Positions 40,652-51,553 of a DNA stretch of 64,000 nucleotides are shown here, one piece after another. The notes under the pieces were generated by a model. It was not told the origin of the DNA, ran no database searches, and worked only from the letters and a program-made list of their open reading frames with translations. The stretch spans positions 238,506-302,505 of the forward strand of contig NZ_JAUFPQ010000012.1 in the NCBI RefSeq assembly GCF_030409305.1. Reading direction: 5' to 3'. The first letter of the stretch is position 1; every line of letters begins with the position of its first letter. The DNA is from Halomonas maura. GTDB lineage: Bacteria; Pseudomonadota; Gammaproteobacteria; Pseudomonadales; Halomonadaceae. The translations under genes were made by a program, and so were the position numbers.

Positions 40652-40680
40652 TTGACAGGGGCAGGGGGAGTGCCTATCAT
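40652..40680 (+). promoter_or_regulatory. Strong sigma-70-type promoter of yceD-rpmF-plsX-fab
   Basis: TTGACA (perfect) at 40652-40657 and TATCAT at 40675-40680 stand 17 bp apart. The predicted transcription start is around 40686-40688, only two to four bases before the yceD ATG at 40690, implying a leaderless or nearly leaderless first cistron. It lies between divergent maf and yceD. Confidence 0.8.
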
Positions 40681-40689
40681 TGCGCGCCT

Positions 40690-41217
40690 ATGTTGACCTC
40701 ACGACTCCCTGGCAGGGTCGAGCCTTACAAGCTCGCCACGCATGCCGAACATCTCGAAGGCCTGGTTGCGCTGGCCGACCTGCCGCGGCTCGCCGAGGAA
40801 GTCGGGGCGCAGCGGGGTGACGCCCGGGTGTGGCTGGACTTCACCATCGATGCCCAGGGGCGTCGAGTGATCAGTGGTCATCTCGAGGCCGAGCTGCAGC
40901 TGCCCTGTCGCCGCTGCCTCTCGCCCATGGCCCAGGACGTCGCCAGCGACTTCCTGCTGGGCATGGTCACCAGCGACGCCTTGGCGGCCGACCTGCCGAG
41001 CACCCACGAGCCGGTGCTGGTGGAGAACGAACAGCTGAACCTGCTGGGGGTGGTGGAGGATGAGCTCATCCTCAGCCTGCCCCAGGTGGTTTACCACGAC
41101 GAGGCCGATTGCGCGGTCTCGCGCGACCAGCTGAGCAGCGGGGCGGGCTCCGACGCGTCGGACGCGCCCTCCAAGAGTCCCTTCGATGTGCTCAAGCACC
41201 TCAAGGGCAAAACCTGA
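40690..41217 (+). CDS. yceD: YceD (DUF177), 23S rRNA accumulation protein
   Basis: The 175-residue protein shows the DUF177 pattern: LPCRRCLSPM with a CxxC (near 76-79), then VEDELILSLPQVVYHD, then a short C-terminus ending FDVLKHLKGKT. YceD is implicated in 23S rRNA maturation or accumulation and is co-encoded with rpmF in most proteobacteria. The ATG at 40690 matches the Pseudomonas N-terminus but has no ribosome site, because the predicted promoter ends 10 bases before it. Confidence 0.92.
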   Translation: MLTSRLPGRVEPYKLATHAEHLEGLVALADLPRLAEEVGAQRGDARVWLDFTIDAQGRRVISGHLEAELQLPCRRCLSPMAQDVASDFLLGMVTSDALAADLPSTHEPVLVENEQLNLLGVVEDELILSLPQVVYHDEADCAVSRDQLSSGAGSDASDAPSKSPFDVLKHLKGKT

Positions 41218-41248
41218 TACTCATCGATTCACTCTGGAGTGATATCTC

Positions 41249-41419
41249 ATGGCAGTTCAACAGAACCGCAAGACCCGTTCCAAGCGCGGCATGCGTCGCA
41301 GCCACGACGCCCTGACCGGCCAGGCGCTGTCCCAGGACAAGGAGACCGGTACCACTCACCTGCGTCACCACGTCTCTCCGGACGGCTTCTATCGCGGTCG
41401 CAAGGTCGTCGACGCCTGA
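41249..41419 (+). CDS. rpmF: 50S ribosomal protein L32
   Basis: A 56-residue basic protein starting [20 protein letters not shown], the standard bacterial L32 N-terminus, with the [21 protein letters not shown] middle seen in gammaproteobacteria. Like the E. coli form it has no zinc cysteines. TGGAGTGA lies 10 bases before the ATG. Embedded between yceD and plsX, it couples ribosome and membrane-lipid synthesis. Confidence 0.98.
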   Translation: MAVQQNRKTRSKRGMRRSHDALTGQALSQDKETGTTHLRHHVSPDGFYRGRKVVDA

Positions 41420-41459
41420 GGCGATGGCGACTGCATCGCCGTGACGCCTGGCCGCTGAC

Positions 41460-42584
41460 ATGCGGATAGCCGTGGATGCCATGGGCGGGGACCTGGGTCC
41501 CCGCGCCACCGTGGTAGGCGCCGCCAGTGCCGTCATGGCCGACCCCGATCTCGAGATTCGGCTGTTCGGCCCCGCCCGCCAGCTGGACGAGGAGATCTCC
41601 CGGCTGCCGCGGCCACTGGCCGCGGCGTCGTCGCATCTGTGGGTCGAGGATGCGCCGGCCGTGGTGCGCGAGGACCAGCGTCCCGCCCAGGCGCTGCGCC
41701 ACGGCCGTGACACCAGCATGGCCGCCATGCTCGACTGCCTCGCCACGGGCGGGGCCGAGGCCGGCGTCAGCGCCGGCAATACCGGCGCCCTCATGGCCCT
41801 GGCTCGGCGGGCGCTGGGGACCGTCGGCGGTGTGCCGCGTCCGGCGATCAGCACGGCCATCCCGACCCGCGAGGACGGCCGCTGCTACCTGCTCGACCTC
41901 GGCGCCAATGTCGATGTCGAGGCGGCCCGGCTGATCGACTTCGCGCTGATGGGCGAGGTCATGGCACGCCATGTCGACGGTCTCGCGCATCCTCGCGTCG
42001 CCCTGCTCAACGTCGGGGTGGAGGGCACCAAGGGCACCGCCAGCGTGCAGCGCGCGGATGAGGCGCTGCGGCGGCTCGAGGGGCTGAACTATCTCGGCTT
42101 CATCGAGGGCGACGGCATCTTCTCCGGCGAGGTCGACGTCGTGGTCTGCGACGGCTTCGTCGGCAACGCCGTGCTCAAGGCCAGCGAGGGCCTGGCGCGG
42201 ATGCTGGTGCGCCGGGTGCAGGCGACCTTCGAGGCGCACTGGTCCAGCCGGTTGGTCGGCCTGCTGGCCAGGCCCGCCCTGGCGCGCCTGCGCCGGGAGC
42301 TGGACCCGGTGCGCTACAACGGTGCCAGCCTGCTGGGGCTGGCGGGCATCGTCGTCAAGAGCCACGGCAGCGCCGATGCCGCAGGGTTCCACTTCGCGGT
42401 GGCGCGGGCGGTGCAGGAGGTGCGCCATGGCCTGCCGGGCCGGCTCGCCAGGGAGCTCGACCACCGGCGGTCCGCCGTCGACTCGGCCGTTATCGACGAC
42501 CGAATCGACAGCGGATCCAGGATCATTGCCCCGAGCGTCACGGACGCGGCCGGGGACGATGCAAGCCAACAAGAGCAAAGGTGA
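41460..42584 (+). CDS. plsX: Phosphate acyltransferase PlsX
   Basis: Makes acyl-phosphate from acyl-ACP for phospholipid synthesis. The 374-residue protein begins with the conserved [12 protein letters not shown] (3-14) and has [24 protein letters not shown] and [14 protein letters not shown] segments. The C-terminus beyond residue 330 is longer than in E. coli and variable. fabD follows after 5 bp. Confidence 0.97.
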   Translation: MRIAVDAMGGDLGPRATVVGAASAVMADPDLEIRLFGPARQLDEEISRLPRPLAAASSHLWVEDAPAVVREDQRPAQALRHGRDTSMAAMLDCLATGGAEAGVSAGNTGALMALARRALGTVGGVPRPAISTAIPTREDGRCYLLDLGANVDVEAARLIDFALMGEVMARHVDGLAHPRVALLNVGVEGTKGTASVQRADEALRRLEGLNYLGFIEGDGIFSGEVDVVVCDGFVGNAVLKASEGLARMLVRRVQATFEAHWSSRLVGLLARPALARLRRELDPVRYNGASLLGLAGIVVKSHGSADAAGFHFAVARAVQEVRHGLPGRLARELDHRRSAVDSAVIDDRIDSGSRIIAPSVTDAAGDDASQQEQR

Positions 42585-42589
42585 TCGAC

Positions 42590-43561
42590 ATGACACAACC
42601 CCTTGCCCTCATCTTCCCCGGGCAGGGCTCCCAGCAGATCGGCATGCTGCGCGAGCTGGCGGAGCGCTACAGCGTGGTGGGCGCGACCTTCGAGGAGGCC
42701 GCCGATGCGTTGGGCTATGACCTCTGGCAGGTGGTCCAGGAAGGCCCCGCCGAGGCGCTCAATGCCACCGCCTGCACCCAGCCGGCGCTGCTGACGGCCA
42801 GCGTGGCGATCTGGCGTGTCTGGCAGGAGCTCGAGGGGCCGCGTCCCGGGGTCATGGCCGGGCACAGCCTGGGCGAATACAGCGCCATGGTCTGCGCCGG
42901 TGCCTTGCCCTTCGCCGACGGGGTGCGGCTGGTCAAGCTGCGCGGCGAGGCGATGCAGGCGGCCGTGCCCATGGGCGAGGGCGCCATGGCGGCTATCCTC
43001 GGACTCGACGATGCCGCCGTGGAACAGGCCTGCGCCCAGGCCGCCGAAGGCGACGTGGTGGCCGCGGTCAACTACAATGCCCCCGGGCAGGTGGTCATCG
43101 CCGGCAGCAAGGCCGCCGTGGAGCGCGCCATCGCCGCCTGCCAGGAGGCCGGGGCCAAGCGCGCCATGCCGCTGCCGGTGTCGGTGCCGTCGCATTGTGA
43201 CCTGATGCGCCCGGCCGCCGAGCGCCTGGCCGAGGCCATGGACCGCATCGAGCTGCGGGCGCCACGCTATACCGTGGTCCAGAATGTCGATGCCGAGGCC
43301 CATGCCGATATCGAGACGCTGCGCACGCGGCTGATCGAGCAGCTCTACCAGCCGGTGCGCTGGACCTCGTGCATCGAGGCGATGTCCGCCCAGGGGGCCG
43401 AGGTATTCATCGAGTGCGGACCGGGCAAGGTGCTCACCGGGCTCAACAAGCGTATCGCCCGGGGCAGCCGGGGGCTGGCGGTCAACGATCCCGACAGCCT
43501 CTCGGCGGCCCTGGAGCTGGCCCGTGAAGCGGCCGGCCAGTCACCGTCGGCCAACGGCTGA
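42590..43561 (+). CDS. fabD: Malonyl-CoA:ACP transacylase FabD
   Basis: Transfers malonyl groups to ACP for fatty-acid elongation. The 323-residue protein has GQGSQQIGML (11-20), the catalytic serine S93 in GHSLGEYSAM, and the catalytic histidine in VPSHCDLM near residue 202. The ATG at 42590 has AAGGTGA 5 bases upstream; the GTG at 42581 within that ribosome site is rejected. Confidence 0.97.
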   Translation: MTQPLALIFPGQGSQQIGMLRELAERYSVVGATFEEAADALGYDLWQVVQEGPAEALNATACTQPALLTASVAIWRVWQELEGPRPGVMAGHSLGEYSAMVCAGALPFADGVRLVKLRGEAMQAAVPMGEGAMAAILGLDDAAVEQACAQAAEGDVVAAVNYNAPGQVVIAGSKAAVERAIAACQEAGAKRAMPLPVSVPSHCDLMRPAAERLAEAMDRIELRAPRYTVVQNVDAEAHADIETLRTRLIEQLYQPVRWTSCIEAMSAQGAEVFIECGPGKVLTGLNKRIARGSRGLAVNDPDSLSAALELAREAAGQSPSANG

Positions 43562-43591
43562 CCCATCTCCTGGACGAGAACGGAAGAGAGC

Positions 43592-44335
43592 ATGACAACC
43601 GAGCGTAGAGTCGCCCTGATCACCGGGGCCAGTCGCGGCATCGGCCGCGCCATCGCCCATGAACTGGGTCGCCAGGGACGCATCGTGATCGGCACGGCCA
43701 CCAGCGATGCCGGGGCCGAGCGCATCGATGCCGACCTCAAGGCCCAGGGCATCGAGGGGGCGGGGCGCCGCCTGGACGTTACCGACCAGGCCAGCGTGGA
43801 TGCGCTGGTCAAGGCGGTCGGCGAGGAGTTTGGTGCGCCGACCATTGTGGTCAACAATGCCGGCATCACCCGCGACAACCTGCTCATGCGCATGAAGGAA
43901 GACGAGTGGGACGCGGTCATGGATGCCAACCTGAAGTCGGTCTACCGGGTCAGCAAGGCCTGCCTGCGGGGCATGACCCGAGCCCGGTTCGGGCGGGTCG
44001 TGTCGATCAGCTCGGTGGTGGCGACCATGGGCAACCTGGGGCAGACCAACTACGCGGCGGCCAAGGCCGGCATGGAAGGCTTCACCCGGGCGCTGGCCCG
44101 CGAGGTGGCGTCCCGCGCCATCACCGTCAATGCCGTGGCGCCGGGCTTCATCGCCACCGACATGACCGAGTCCCTGCCGGAGGACCAGCGCCAGGCCCTG
44201 CTCGGTCAGATTCCGCTGTCGCGTCTCGGTCAGCCCGAGGAGATCGCCGCGGCGGTGGGCTTCCTGACCAGTGACTCGGCCGGCTACATCACCGGCGAAA
44301 CACTGCACGTCAATGGCGGCATGAACATGCGGTAA
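43592..44335 (+). CDS. fabG: 3-oxoacyl-ACP reductase FabG
   Basis: NADPH-dependent short-chain reductase of fatty-acid synthesis. In the 247-residue protein the cofactor loop is TGASRGIGRAIA (11-22), the NNAG motif lies near residue 89, and the catalytic residues are in ISSVV and the YAAAK box. It lies in the standard fabD-fabG-acpP order; GGAAGAG precedes the ATG. Confidence 0.97.
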   Translation: MTTERRVALITGASRGIGRAIAHELGRQGRIVIGTATSDAGAERIDADLKAQGIEGAGRRLDVTDQASVDALVKAVGEEFGAPTIVVNNAGITRDNLLMRMKEDEWDAVMDANLKSVYRVSKACLRGMTRARFGRVVSISSVVATMGNLGQTNYAAAKAGMEGFTRALAREVASRAITVNAVAPGFIATDMTESLPEDQRQALLGQIPLSRLGQPEEIAAAVGFLTSDSAGYITGETLHVNGGMNMR

Positions 44336-44460
44336 TGCCGCGCCATGCGGCGGTTGCGTCGACCCTGAGTGGTCTATAAACTACCCCGCAGCTTATGGCT
44401 TGCGGATTTGAAACGGCTGGTCATCAGAACGGCTAACGTGAACGACTGGAGTACGTCATA

Positions 44461-44694
44461 ATGAGCACCATCGAAGAGCGCGTGAAGAAGGTTGTGGCCG
44501 AGCGCCTGAACGTCAAGGAAGAAGACATCCAGAACTCTTCTTCATTCACCGAAGACCTCGGCGCGGATTCCCTGGATACCGTCGAGCTGGTGATGGCGCT
44601 CGAGGAGGAATTCGACACCGAGATTCCCGACGAGGAAGCCGAGAAGATCACCACCGTTCAGGAAGCCATCGACTACGTCAACACCCACCAGTAA
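44461..44694 (+). CDS. acpP: Acyl carrier protein AcpP
   Basis: Small acidic carrier of growing acyl chains. The 77-residue protein has the phosphopantetheine site S37 in [11 protein letters not shown]. Preceded by a 125-bp gap with TATAAA at 44375-44380 (a -10 candidate lacking a well-spaced -35), which fits the separate, high expression usual for acpP. TGGAGT lies 9 bases upstream of the ATG. Confidence 0.98.
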   Translation: MSTIEERVKKVVAERLNVKEEDIQNSSSFTEDLGADSLDTVELVMALEEEFDTEIPDEEAEKITTVQEAIDYVNTHQ

Positions 44695-44744
44695 GGGTGC
44701 TCGACACCGCTTGCTGAGGTGTATCCGGGGCGGCGAGCCCTGGT

Positions 44745-44775
44745 GAGAGCCGTCCTGCCATGCAGGGCGGCTCTC
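44745..44775 (+). terminator. Strong hairpin between acpP and fabF (attenuator-like)
   Basis: GAGAGCCG pairs with CGGCTCTC and, past one G-U pair, CCTGC with GCAGG, giving a 14-bp stem with a 3-nt loop. No T-run follows, so it may be a partial terminator or an mRNA-stabilising end for the abundant acpP transcript. Confidence 0.5.
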
Positions 44776-44799
44776 GTGCTATGGGGCTGGCCTACGTCG

Positions 44800-44828
44800 G
44801 TCACAGCGAGGGGAGACTCGGGTATAAT
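44800..44828 (+). promoter_or_regulatory. Candidate fabF promoter
   Basis: A perfect TATAAT at 44823-44828 stands 17 bp after GTCACA (44800-44805, four of six -35 positions). It lies after the acpP hairpin and 57 bp before the fabF ATG, so fabF can be expressed apart from acpP. Confidence 0.6.
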
Positions 44829-44885
44829 GCGCGCAACGAAGGCCCCGAGAGGGTCGTGTCACTACGGATGTCTGGAGGAAAGCTG

Positions 44886-46124
44886 ATGGCTCGTAGAAGG
44901 GTTGTAGTGACCGGGCTGGGCCTGGTCACGCCAGTGGGGAACACCGTCGATGAGAGCTGGGGCAACATTCTGGCCGGCAAGAGCGGTATCGCCCCCATCG
45001 AGCACTTCGATGCCAGTGGCTTCAATACCCGTTTCGGTGGCTCGGTCAAGGATTTCGACATCAGCCCCTACCTGAATCCCAAGGATGCCAGGAAGATGGA
45101 CCTGTTCATCCAGTACGGGGTGGCCGCCGGTGCCCAGGCGATCAGCGATGCCGGCATCGAGTGCACCGAGGACAACGCCCATCGCATCGGCGTGGCCATC
45201 GGCTCCGGCATCGGCGGCCTGCCGATGATCGAGCACAACCACAATGCCCTCCAGAAGGGCGGCGCGCGGCGCATCTCGCCGTTCTTCGTGCCGGGTTCGA
45301 TCATCAACATGATCTCGGGCAACCTGGCCATCCAGCATGGCTTTCGCGGGCCCAACATCGCCATCACCACGGCCTGCACCACGGGCACCCACAATATCGG
45401 CTACAGCGCCCGGACCATCGCCTACGGTGACGCCGACGTGATGGTCTGCGGTGGCGCCGAGATGGCCACCACGCCGCTGGGCCTGGGGGGCTTCTCCGCG
45501 GCGCGGGCGCTGTCCACGCGCAACGACGATCCCGCGGCGGCCAGCCGCCCCTGGGACCGTGATCGCGATGGCTTCGTGCTCTCCGACGGGGCCGGCGTGT
45601 TGATCCTCGAGGAACTCGAGCACGCCCGGGCGCGGGGCGCGACCATCTACGCCGAACTCACCGGCTTCGGCATGAGCGACGACGCCTACCACATGACCGC
45701 GCCGCCGGAAGACGGCCGGGGCGCCGCCATGTCCATGAGCAATGCCATCCGCGATGCCGGCCTCGATCCGGCGGCCGTGGACTACATCAATGCCCACGGC
45801 ACCTCCACCCCAGCCGGGGACCTGGCCGAGAGCCGCGCGGTCGAGCGGGTCCTGGGCGACGCGGCCAGGGACGCGGCGGTGAGTTCCACCAAGTCGATGA
45901 TCGGCCACCTGCTCGGGGCGGCCGGGGCCGTCGAGGCGGTCTTCAGCGTGCTGGCCATCCGCGACCAGGTGGCGCCGCCGACCATCAACCTCGACAACCC
46001 CCAGGAAGGCTGCGTGCTGGACTACGTGCCCCATACCGCCCGGGAGATGAAGATCGACGTCAGCCTGTCGAACTCCTTCGGCTTCGGTGGCACCAACGGC
46101 ACCCTGGTCTTCTCCAGGGTGTGA
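44886..46124 (+). CDS. fabF: 3-oxoacyl-ACP synthase II FabF
   Basis: Condensing enzyme that elongates acyl-ACP, including the palmitoleate to vaccenate step. The 412-residue protein has the nucleophile C164 in [12 protein letters not shown], the first histidine in [11 protein letters not shown] (near 303) and the second in [12 protein letters not shown]. The ATG at 44886 follows a GGAGGAAA site. pabC overlaps its stop. Confidence 0.97.
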   Translation: MARRRVVVTGLGLVTPVGNTVDESWGNILAGKSGIAPIEHFDASGFNTRFGGSVKDFDISPYLNPKDARKMDLFIQYGVAAGAQAISDAGIECTEDNAHRIGVAIGSGIGGLPMIEHNHNALQKGGARRISPFFVPGSIINMISGNLAIQHGFRGPNIAITTACTTGTHNIGYSARTIAYGDADVMVCGGAEMATTPLGLGGFSAARALSTRNDDPAAASRPWDRDRDGFVLSDGAGVLILEELEHARARGATIYAELTGFGMSDDAYHMTAPPEDGRGAAMSMSNAIRDAGLDPAAVDYINAHGTSTPAGDLAESRAVERVLGDAARDAAVSSTKSMIGHLLGAAGAVEAVFSVLAIRDQVAPPTINLDNPQEGCVLDYVPHTAREMKIDVSLSNSFGFGGTNGTLVFSRV

Positions 46125-46960
46125 GCGGGGCACCGGCACAGCCCGTCCCCGCCGAGGGCGTCCCCCTCGACGACCGGGGGCTGGCCTACGGGGACGGCCT
46201 CTTCGAGACCGTGCTGGTGCGTGATGGCGTGCCGCTGTTGTGGGAGCAGCACCTGGCTCGCCTGGCCCGGGGCGGCGTGGCGCTGGGCATCGCGCTGCCG
46301 GCCCGGGCGACCCTCGATGCCCTCCCGGCCCGCGCCGGCAAGGGCCTGCGCGTGCTCAAGCTGGTACTGACCCGCGGCAGCGGCGGGCGCGGCTACCAGC
46401 CCCCCGAGGCGCCGACGCCCCGCCTGCGCTGGCAGGCCGCGCCCTTCTCGCCCTCGCCGTCCCGTTGGCAGGGCGTGCGGGTCCGCCACTGCGCGCTCTC
46501 CCTGGCGATCCAGCCGCGCCTCGCGGGCCTCAAGCACCTCAACCGCCTGGAAAACGTGCTGGCCCGGGCCGAGTGGACCGATCCCGGGATCGCCGAGGGA
46601 CTGCTCAGCGATGCCGAGGGCAGGGTGGTGGAGGCCACCTGCATGAACCTCTTCTGGTGGCGTGAGGGACGCTGGGAGACGCCGCGACTCGAGCGCTGCG
46701 GGGTGGCCGGTACCCTGCGCGAGGCATTGCTGGCGCGCCTGGCCATCCGCGAGGTGGACGCTCGCCCCGAGGTGCTGGCGAGCAGCGAGGCGGTGTGCCT
46801 GGCCAATTCCGTGCAGGGCGTCTGGCCGCTGACCCGCCTCGAGGATGCCGAGGGGCGCCCGCTGGCCCGCTGGTCGCCGGGCGTCCGTCACCGGGCCCTG
46901 CAGGCCGAGGCCCATGGGCTGCTGGGCTACCCGCGCCATCCGGGTGCTTCAACCGAGTGA
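46121..46960 (+). CDS. pabC: Aminodeoxychorismate lyase PabC
   Basis: PLP enzyme of fold type IV that releases 4-aminobenzoate from aminodeoxychorismate for folate synthesis. The 279-residue protein has [14 protein letters not shown] (18-31), the PLP lysine K138 in [16 protein letters not shown], and EATCMNLFW near residue 171. The start is a GTG overlapping the fabF stop. The order fabF-pabC-mltG-tmk-holB is the same as in E. coli. Confidence 0.94.
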   Translation: MSGAPAQPVPAEGVPLDDRGLAYGDGLFETVLVRDGVPLLWEQHLARLARGGVALGIALPARATLDALPARAGKGLRVLKLVLTRGSGGRGYQPPEAPTPRLRWQAAPFSPSPSRWQGVRVRHCALSLAIQPRLAGLKHLNRLENVLARAEWTDPGIAEGLLSDAEGRVVEATCMNLFWWREGRWETPRLERCGVAGTLREALLARLAIREVDARPEVLASSEAVCLANSVQGVWPLTRLEDAEGRPLARWSPGVRHRALQAEAHGLLGYPRHPGASTE

Positions 46961-46973
46961 ACGAGGACAACGC

Positions 46974-49652
<2,679 letters not shown>

Positions 49653-49666
49653 CGAAGGAGGCTTGC

Positions 49667-50002
49667 ATGGCCGCACAAAAGGCCCTGTCCCTGACCATCC
49701 AGGACATCCCGACCCTGCTCTCGGCCTACATGCCGGCCCTGGAACGTGGCGGCATCTTCGTGCCCACCCGGGAGCGCTACGAGCTCGGCCAGGAGGTCTT
49801 CCTGCTGCTGACCCTGCCCGACGAGACCGAGCGGGTGCCGGTGACCGGCCGGGTCGTGTGGGTCTCCCCGGAAGGCGTCTCCGGGCGCCGGGTGCCGGGC
49901 ATCGGTATCCACTTCAGCGCCGAGGACCAGGGGGTGCGCGACCATATCGAGAACCTGCTGGCCGGCCAGCTGGACAAGGGCACCCCGACCTACACCCTTT
50001 GA
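49667..50002 (+). CDS. pilZ: PilZ-domain protein
   Basis: The 111-residue protein has the type IV pilus PilZ pattern seen between holB and tatD in Pseudomonas: RGGIFVPTRERYELGQEVFL and GRVVWVSPEGVSGRRVPGIGIHF. The N-terminal RxxxR motif needed for cyclic-di-GMP binding is absent, as in Pseudomonas PilZ, so it may act by binding PilB rather than the nucleotide. AAGGAGG lies 10 bases before the ATG. The heptamer array begins at its stop codon. Confidence 0.92.
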   Translation: MAAQKALSLTIQDIPTLLSAYMPALERGGIFVPTRERYELGQEVFLLLTLPDETERVPVTGRVVWVSPEGVSGRRVPGIGIHFSAEDQGVRDHIENLLAGQLDKGTPTYTL

Positions 50003-50053
50003 AGAGGGAAGAGGGAAGAGGGAAGAGGGAAGAGGGAAGAGGGAAGAGGGAAG
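50001..50053. repeat. Heptamer tandem repeat, 7.6 copies of GAAGAGG
   Basis: Seven perfect units plus GAAG, starting inside the pilZ stop codon (TGA at 50000-50002). In another register the unit is AGGGAAG, so it shares the NNN-GAAG form of the other arrays in this window. The following bases to the tatD start (50154) hold nothing recognisable. Confidence 0.95.
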
Positions 50054-50153
50054 CCGACAGGCGGTATGGGTTGCTTCGCTCTGGGTGCGGCGTTGCCGCG
50101 TTCTTCCGTCTTTCCTCTTCATCAACGAATCCATTCAATAGTCGAAGATCCAC

Positions 50154-50984
50154 ATGTTTGTCGATTCCCATTGCCATCTCGATCGCCTCGATCCCCGCAG
50201 CCATGACGGCGATGTCGCCGCGGCCCTGGACGCCGCCCGCGCCCGCGACGTGCGCCAGTTCCTGGCCATCGCCGTCACCCTGGAGGAGGTGCCGGGGATC
50301 GCCGCCCTGGCCCGGGCCCACGACGACGTGGCGATCTCCGCCGGGGTCCATCCCCTCCACCAGGTGCCCGAGGAGCCCAGTGTGGCGGCCATCAAGGACT
50401 GCGCCGAGCGCTTCGGGGCGGTGGCCATCGGCGAGACCGGCCTCGACTACCACTACGCGGGGGTGTCCCGGGAGGTCCAGCACGAGCGTTTCCGCCGCCA
50501 CCTGGTCGCGGCCACCGAGCTCGAGCTGCCGGTGATCATCCACACCCGGGAGGCTCGGGAGGACACCCTGGCACTGATCCGCGAGCACGTGGATCCCCGG
50601 GTGGGTGGCGTGCTGCACTGCTTCACCGAGGACCTCGACATGGCCCGGGAGGCGGTCGCTCATGGCTTCTACATCTCGCTGTCGGGCATCGTCACCTTCC
50701 GCAACGCCAGCGCCATCCGCGAGCTGGCCCGGCGCCTGCCGCTGGATCGCCTGCTGATCGAGACCGACAGTCCCTACCTGGCCCCGGTGCCCCATCGTGG
50801 CAAGCCCAACGAGCCGGCCTGGGTGGTCGAGGTGGCCGAGTGCATCGCCGCCGAGCGGGGCATCAGCGTCGAGGAAGTGGCCATGCAGACCACCGCCAAC
50901 TTCTACCGGTTGTTCCGGGCCGCCGCCCCCGAGGCGTCGGCCGAGATCCGCGAGACCCTGGCCCAGGCCGGCCTGGTCGGGTAG
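50154..50984 (+). CDS. tatD: TatD-family metal-dependent DNase
   Basis: The 276-residue protein has the amidohydrolase-like metal site: DSHCHLD (4-10), the glutamate in IGETGLDYHY near residue 93, a histidine in VIIHTREA, LHCF, and the aspartate in IETDSPYLAP near 204. TatD-type enzymes act as 3'-5' exonucleases in DNA repair. No ribosome site is evident before this ATG. Confidence 0.95.
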   Translation: MFVDSHCHLDRLDPRSHDGDVAAALDAARARDVRQFLAIAVTLEEVPGIAALARAHDDVAISAGVHPLHQVPEEPSVAAIKDCAERFGAVAIGETGLDYHYAGVSREVQHERFRRHLVAATELELPVIIHTREAREDTLALIREHVDPRVGGVLHCFTEDLDMAREAVAHGFYISLSGIVTFRNASAIRELARRLPLDRLLIETDSPYLAPVPHRGKPNEPAWVVEVAECIAAERGISVEEVAMQTTANFYRLFRAAAPEASAEIRETLAQAGLVG

Positions 50985-51013
50985 CGGCCGTCGCCGCAAG
51001 CGAGGAGGGCAGC

Positions 51014-51553
51014 ATGAACCTGGAGACCCTGCTGGCCGGCATCGAGCCGGAGGGCGAGATTCCCCCGCTGGAACGCTGGGCGCCGGAGCGGGTCGGCGAG
51101 ATGGACCTCTCCATCGCCGCCGACGGCCGCTGGATCCACGAGGGCGGCGTGATCACCCGGCCGCGCCTGGTGCGCCTGCTCTCCACCATCCTGCGTCGAG
51201 AGGCCGATGGTGACTACTACCTGGTGACCCCCGCGGAGAAGCAGCGCATCCGGGTCGAGGACCTTCCCTTCGTCATCGTCGATGCCGAACCGGATGCGGC
51301 CGGCGACTGGTGGCTCACCACCAATGTCGGCGACCGGCTGCGCCTCGACGAGGCCCATCGCCTGGTGGTCACGACCACGCCGCTAGGCGAGGCGGTGCCC
51401 GAGGTGCCGGTCCGCTTCGGCCTCGCCGCGCGCCTGGGGCGTAACGTCTACTACCGGCTGGCCGACCTCGCCGAGCGGCGCGGCGAGGCCCTGGGCCTGA
51501 CCAGCGGTGGCGCCTGGCAGCCGCTGGGGCGGCTGGACGACGAGGCGCCATGA
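51014..51553 (+). CDS. DUF1285 family protein
   Basis: The 179-residue protein has the DUF1285 pattern: ERWAPERVGEMDLSIAADGRW near residues 21-41 (split ERWAPERVGEMD and LSIAADGRWIHEGG), then EKQRIRVEDLPFVIVDAE, and ends with a GRNVYYRLADLAE segment. The function of the family is unknown. GAGGAGGG stands 5 bases before the ATG; the stop overlaps the helicase start, so the two are co-translated. Confidence 0.88.
   Translation: MNLETLLAGIEPEGEIPPLERWAPERVGEMDLSIAADGRWIHEGGVITRPRLVRLLSTILRREADGDYYLVTPAEKQRIRVEDLPFVIVDAEPDAAGDWWLTTNVGDRLRLDEAHRLVVTTTPLGEAVPEVPVRFGLAARLGRNVYYRLADLAERRGEALGLTSGGAWQPLGRLDDEAP

Noticed and set aside
42581..42589. GTG start for fabD
   Set aside because: It lies inside the AAGGTGA ribosome site of the ATG at 42590.
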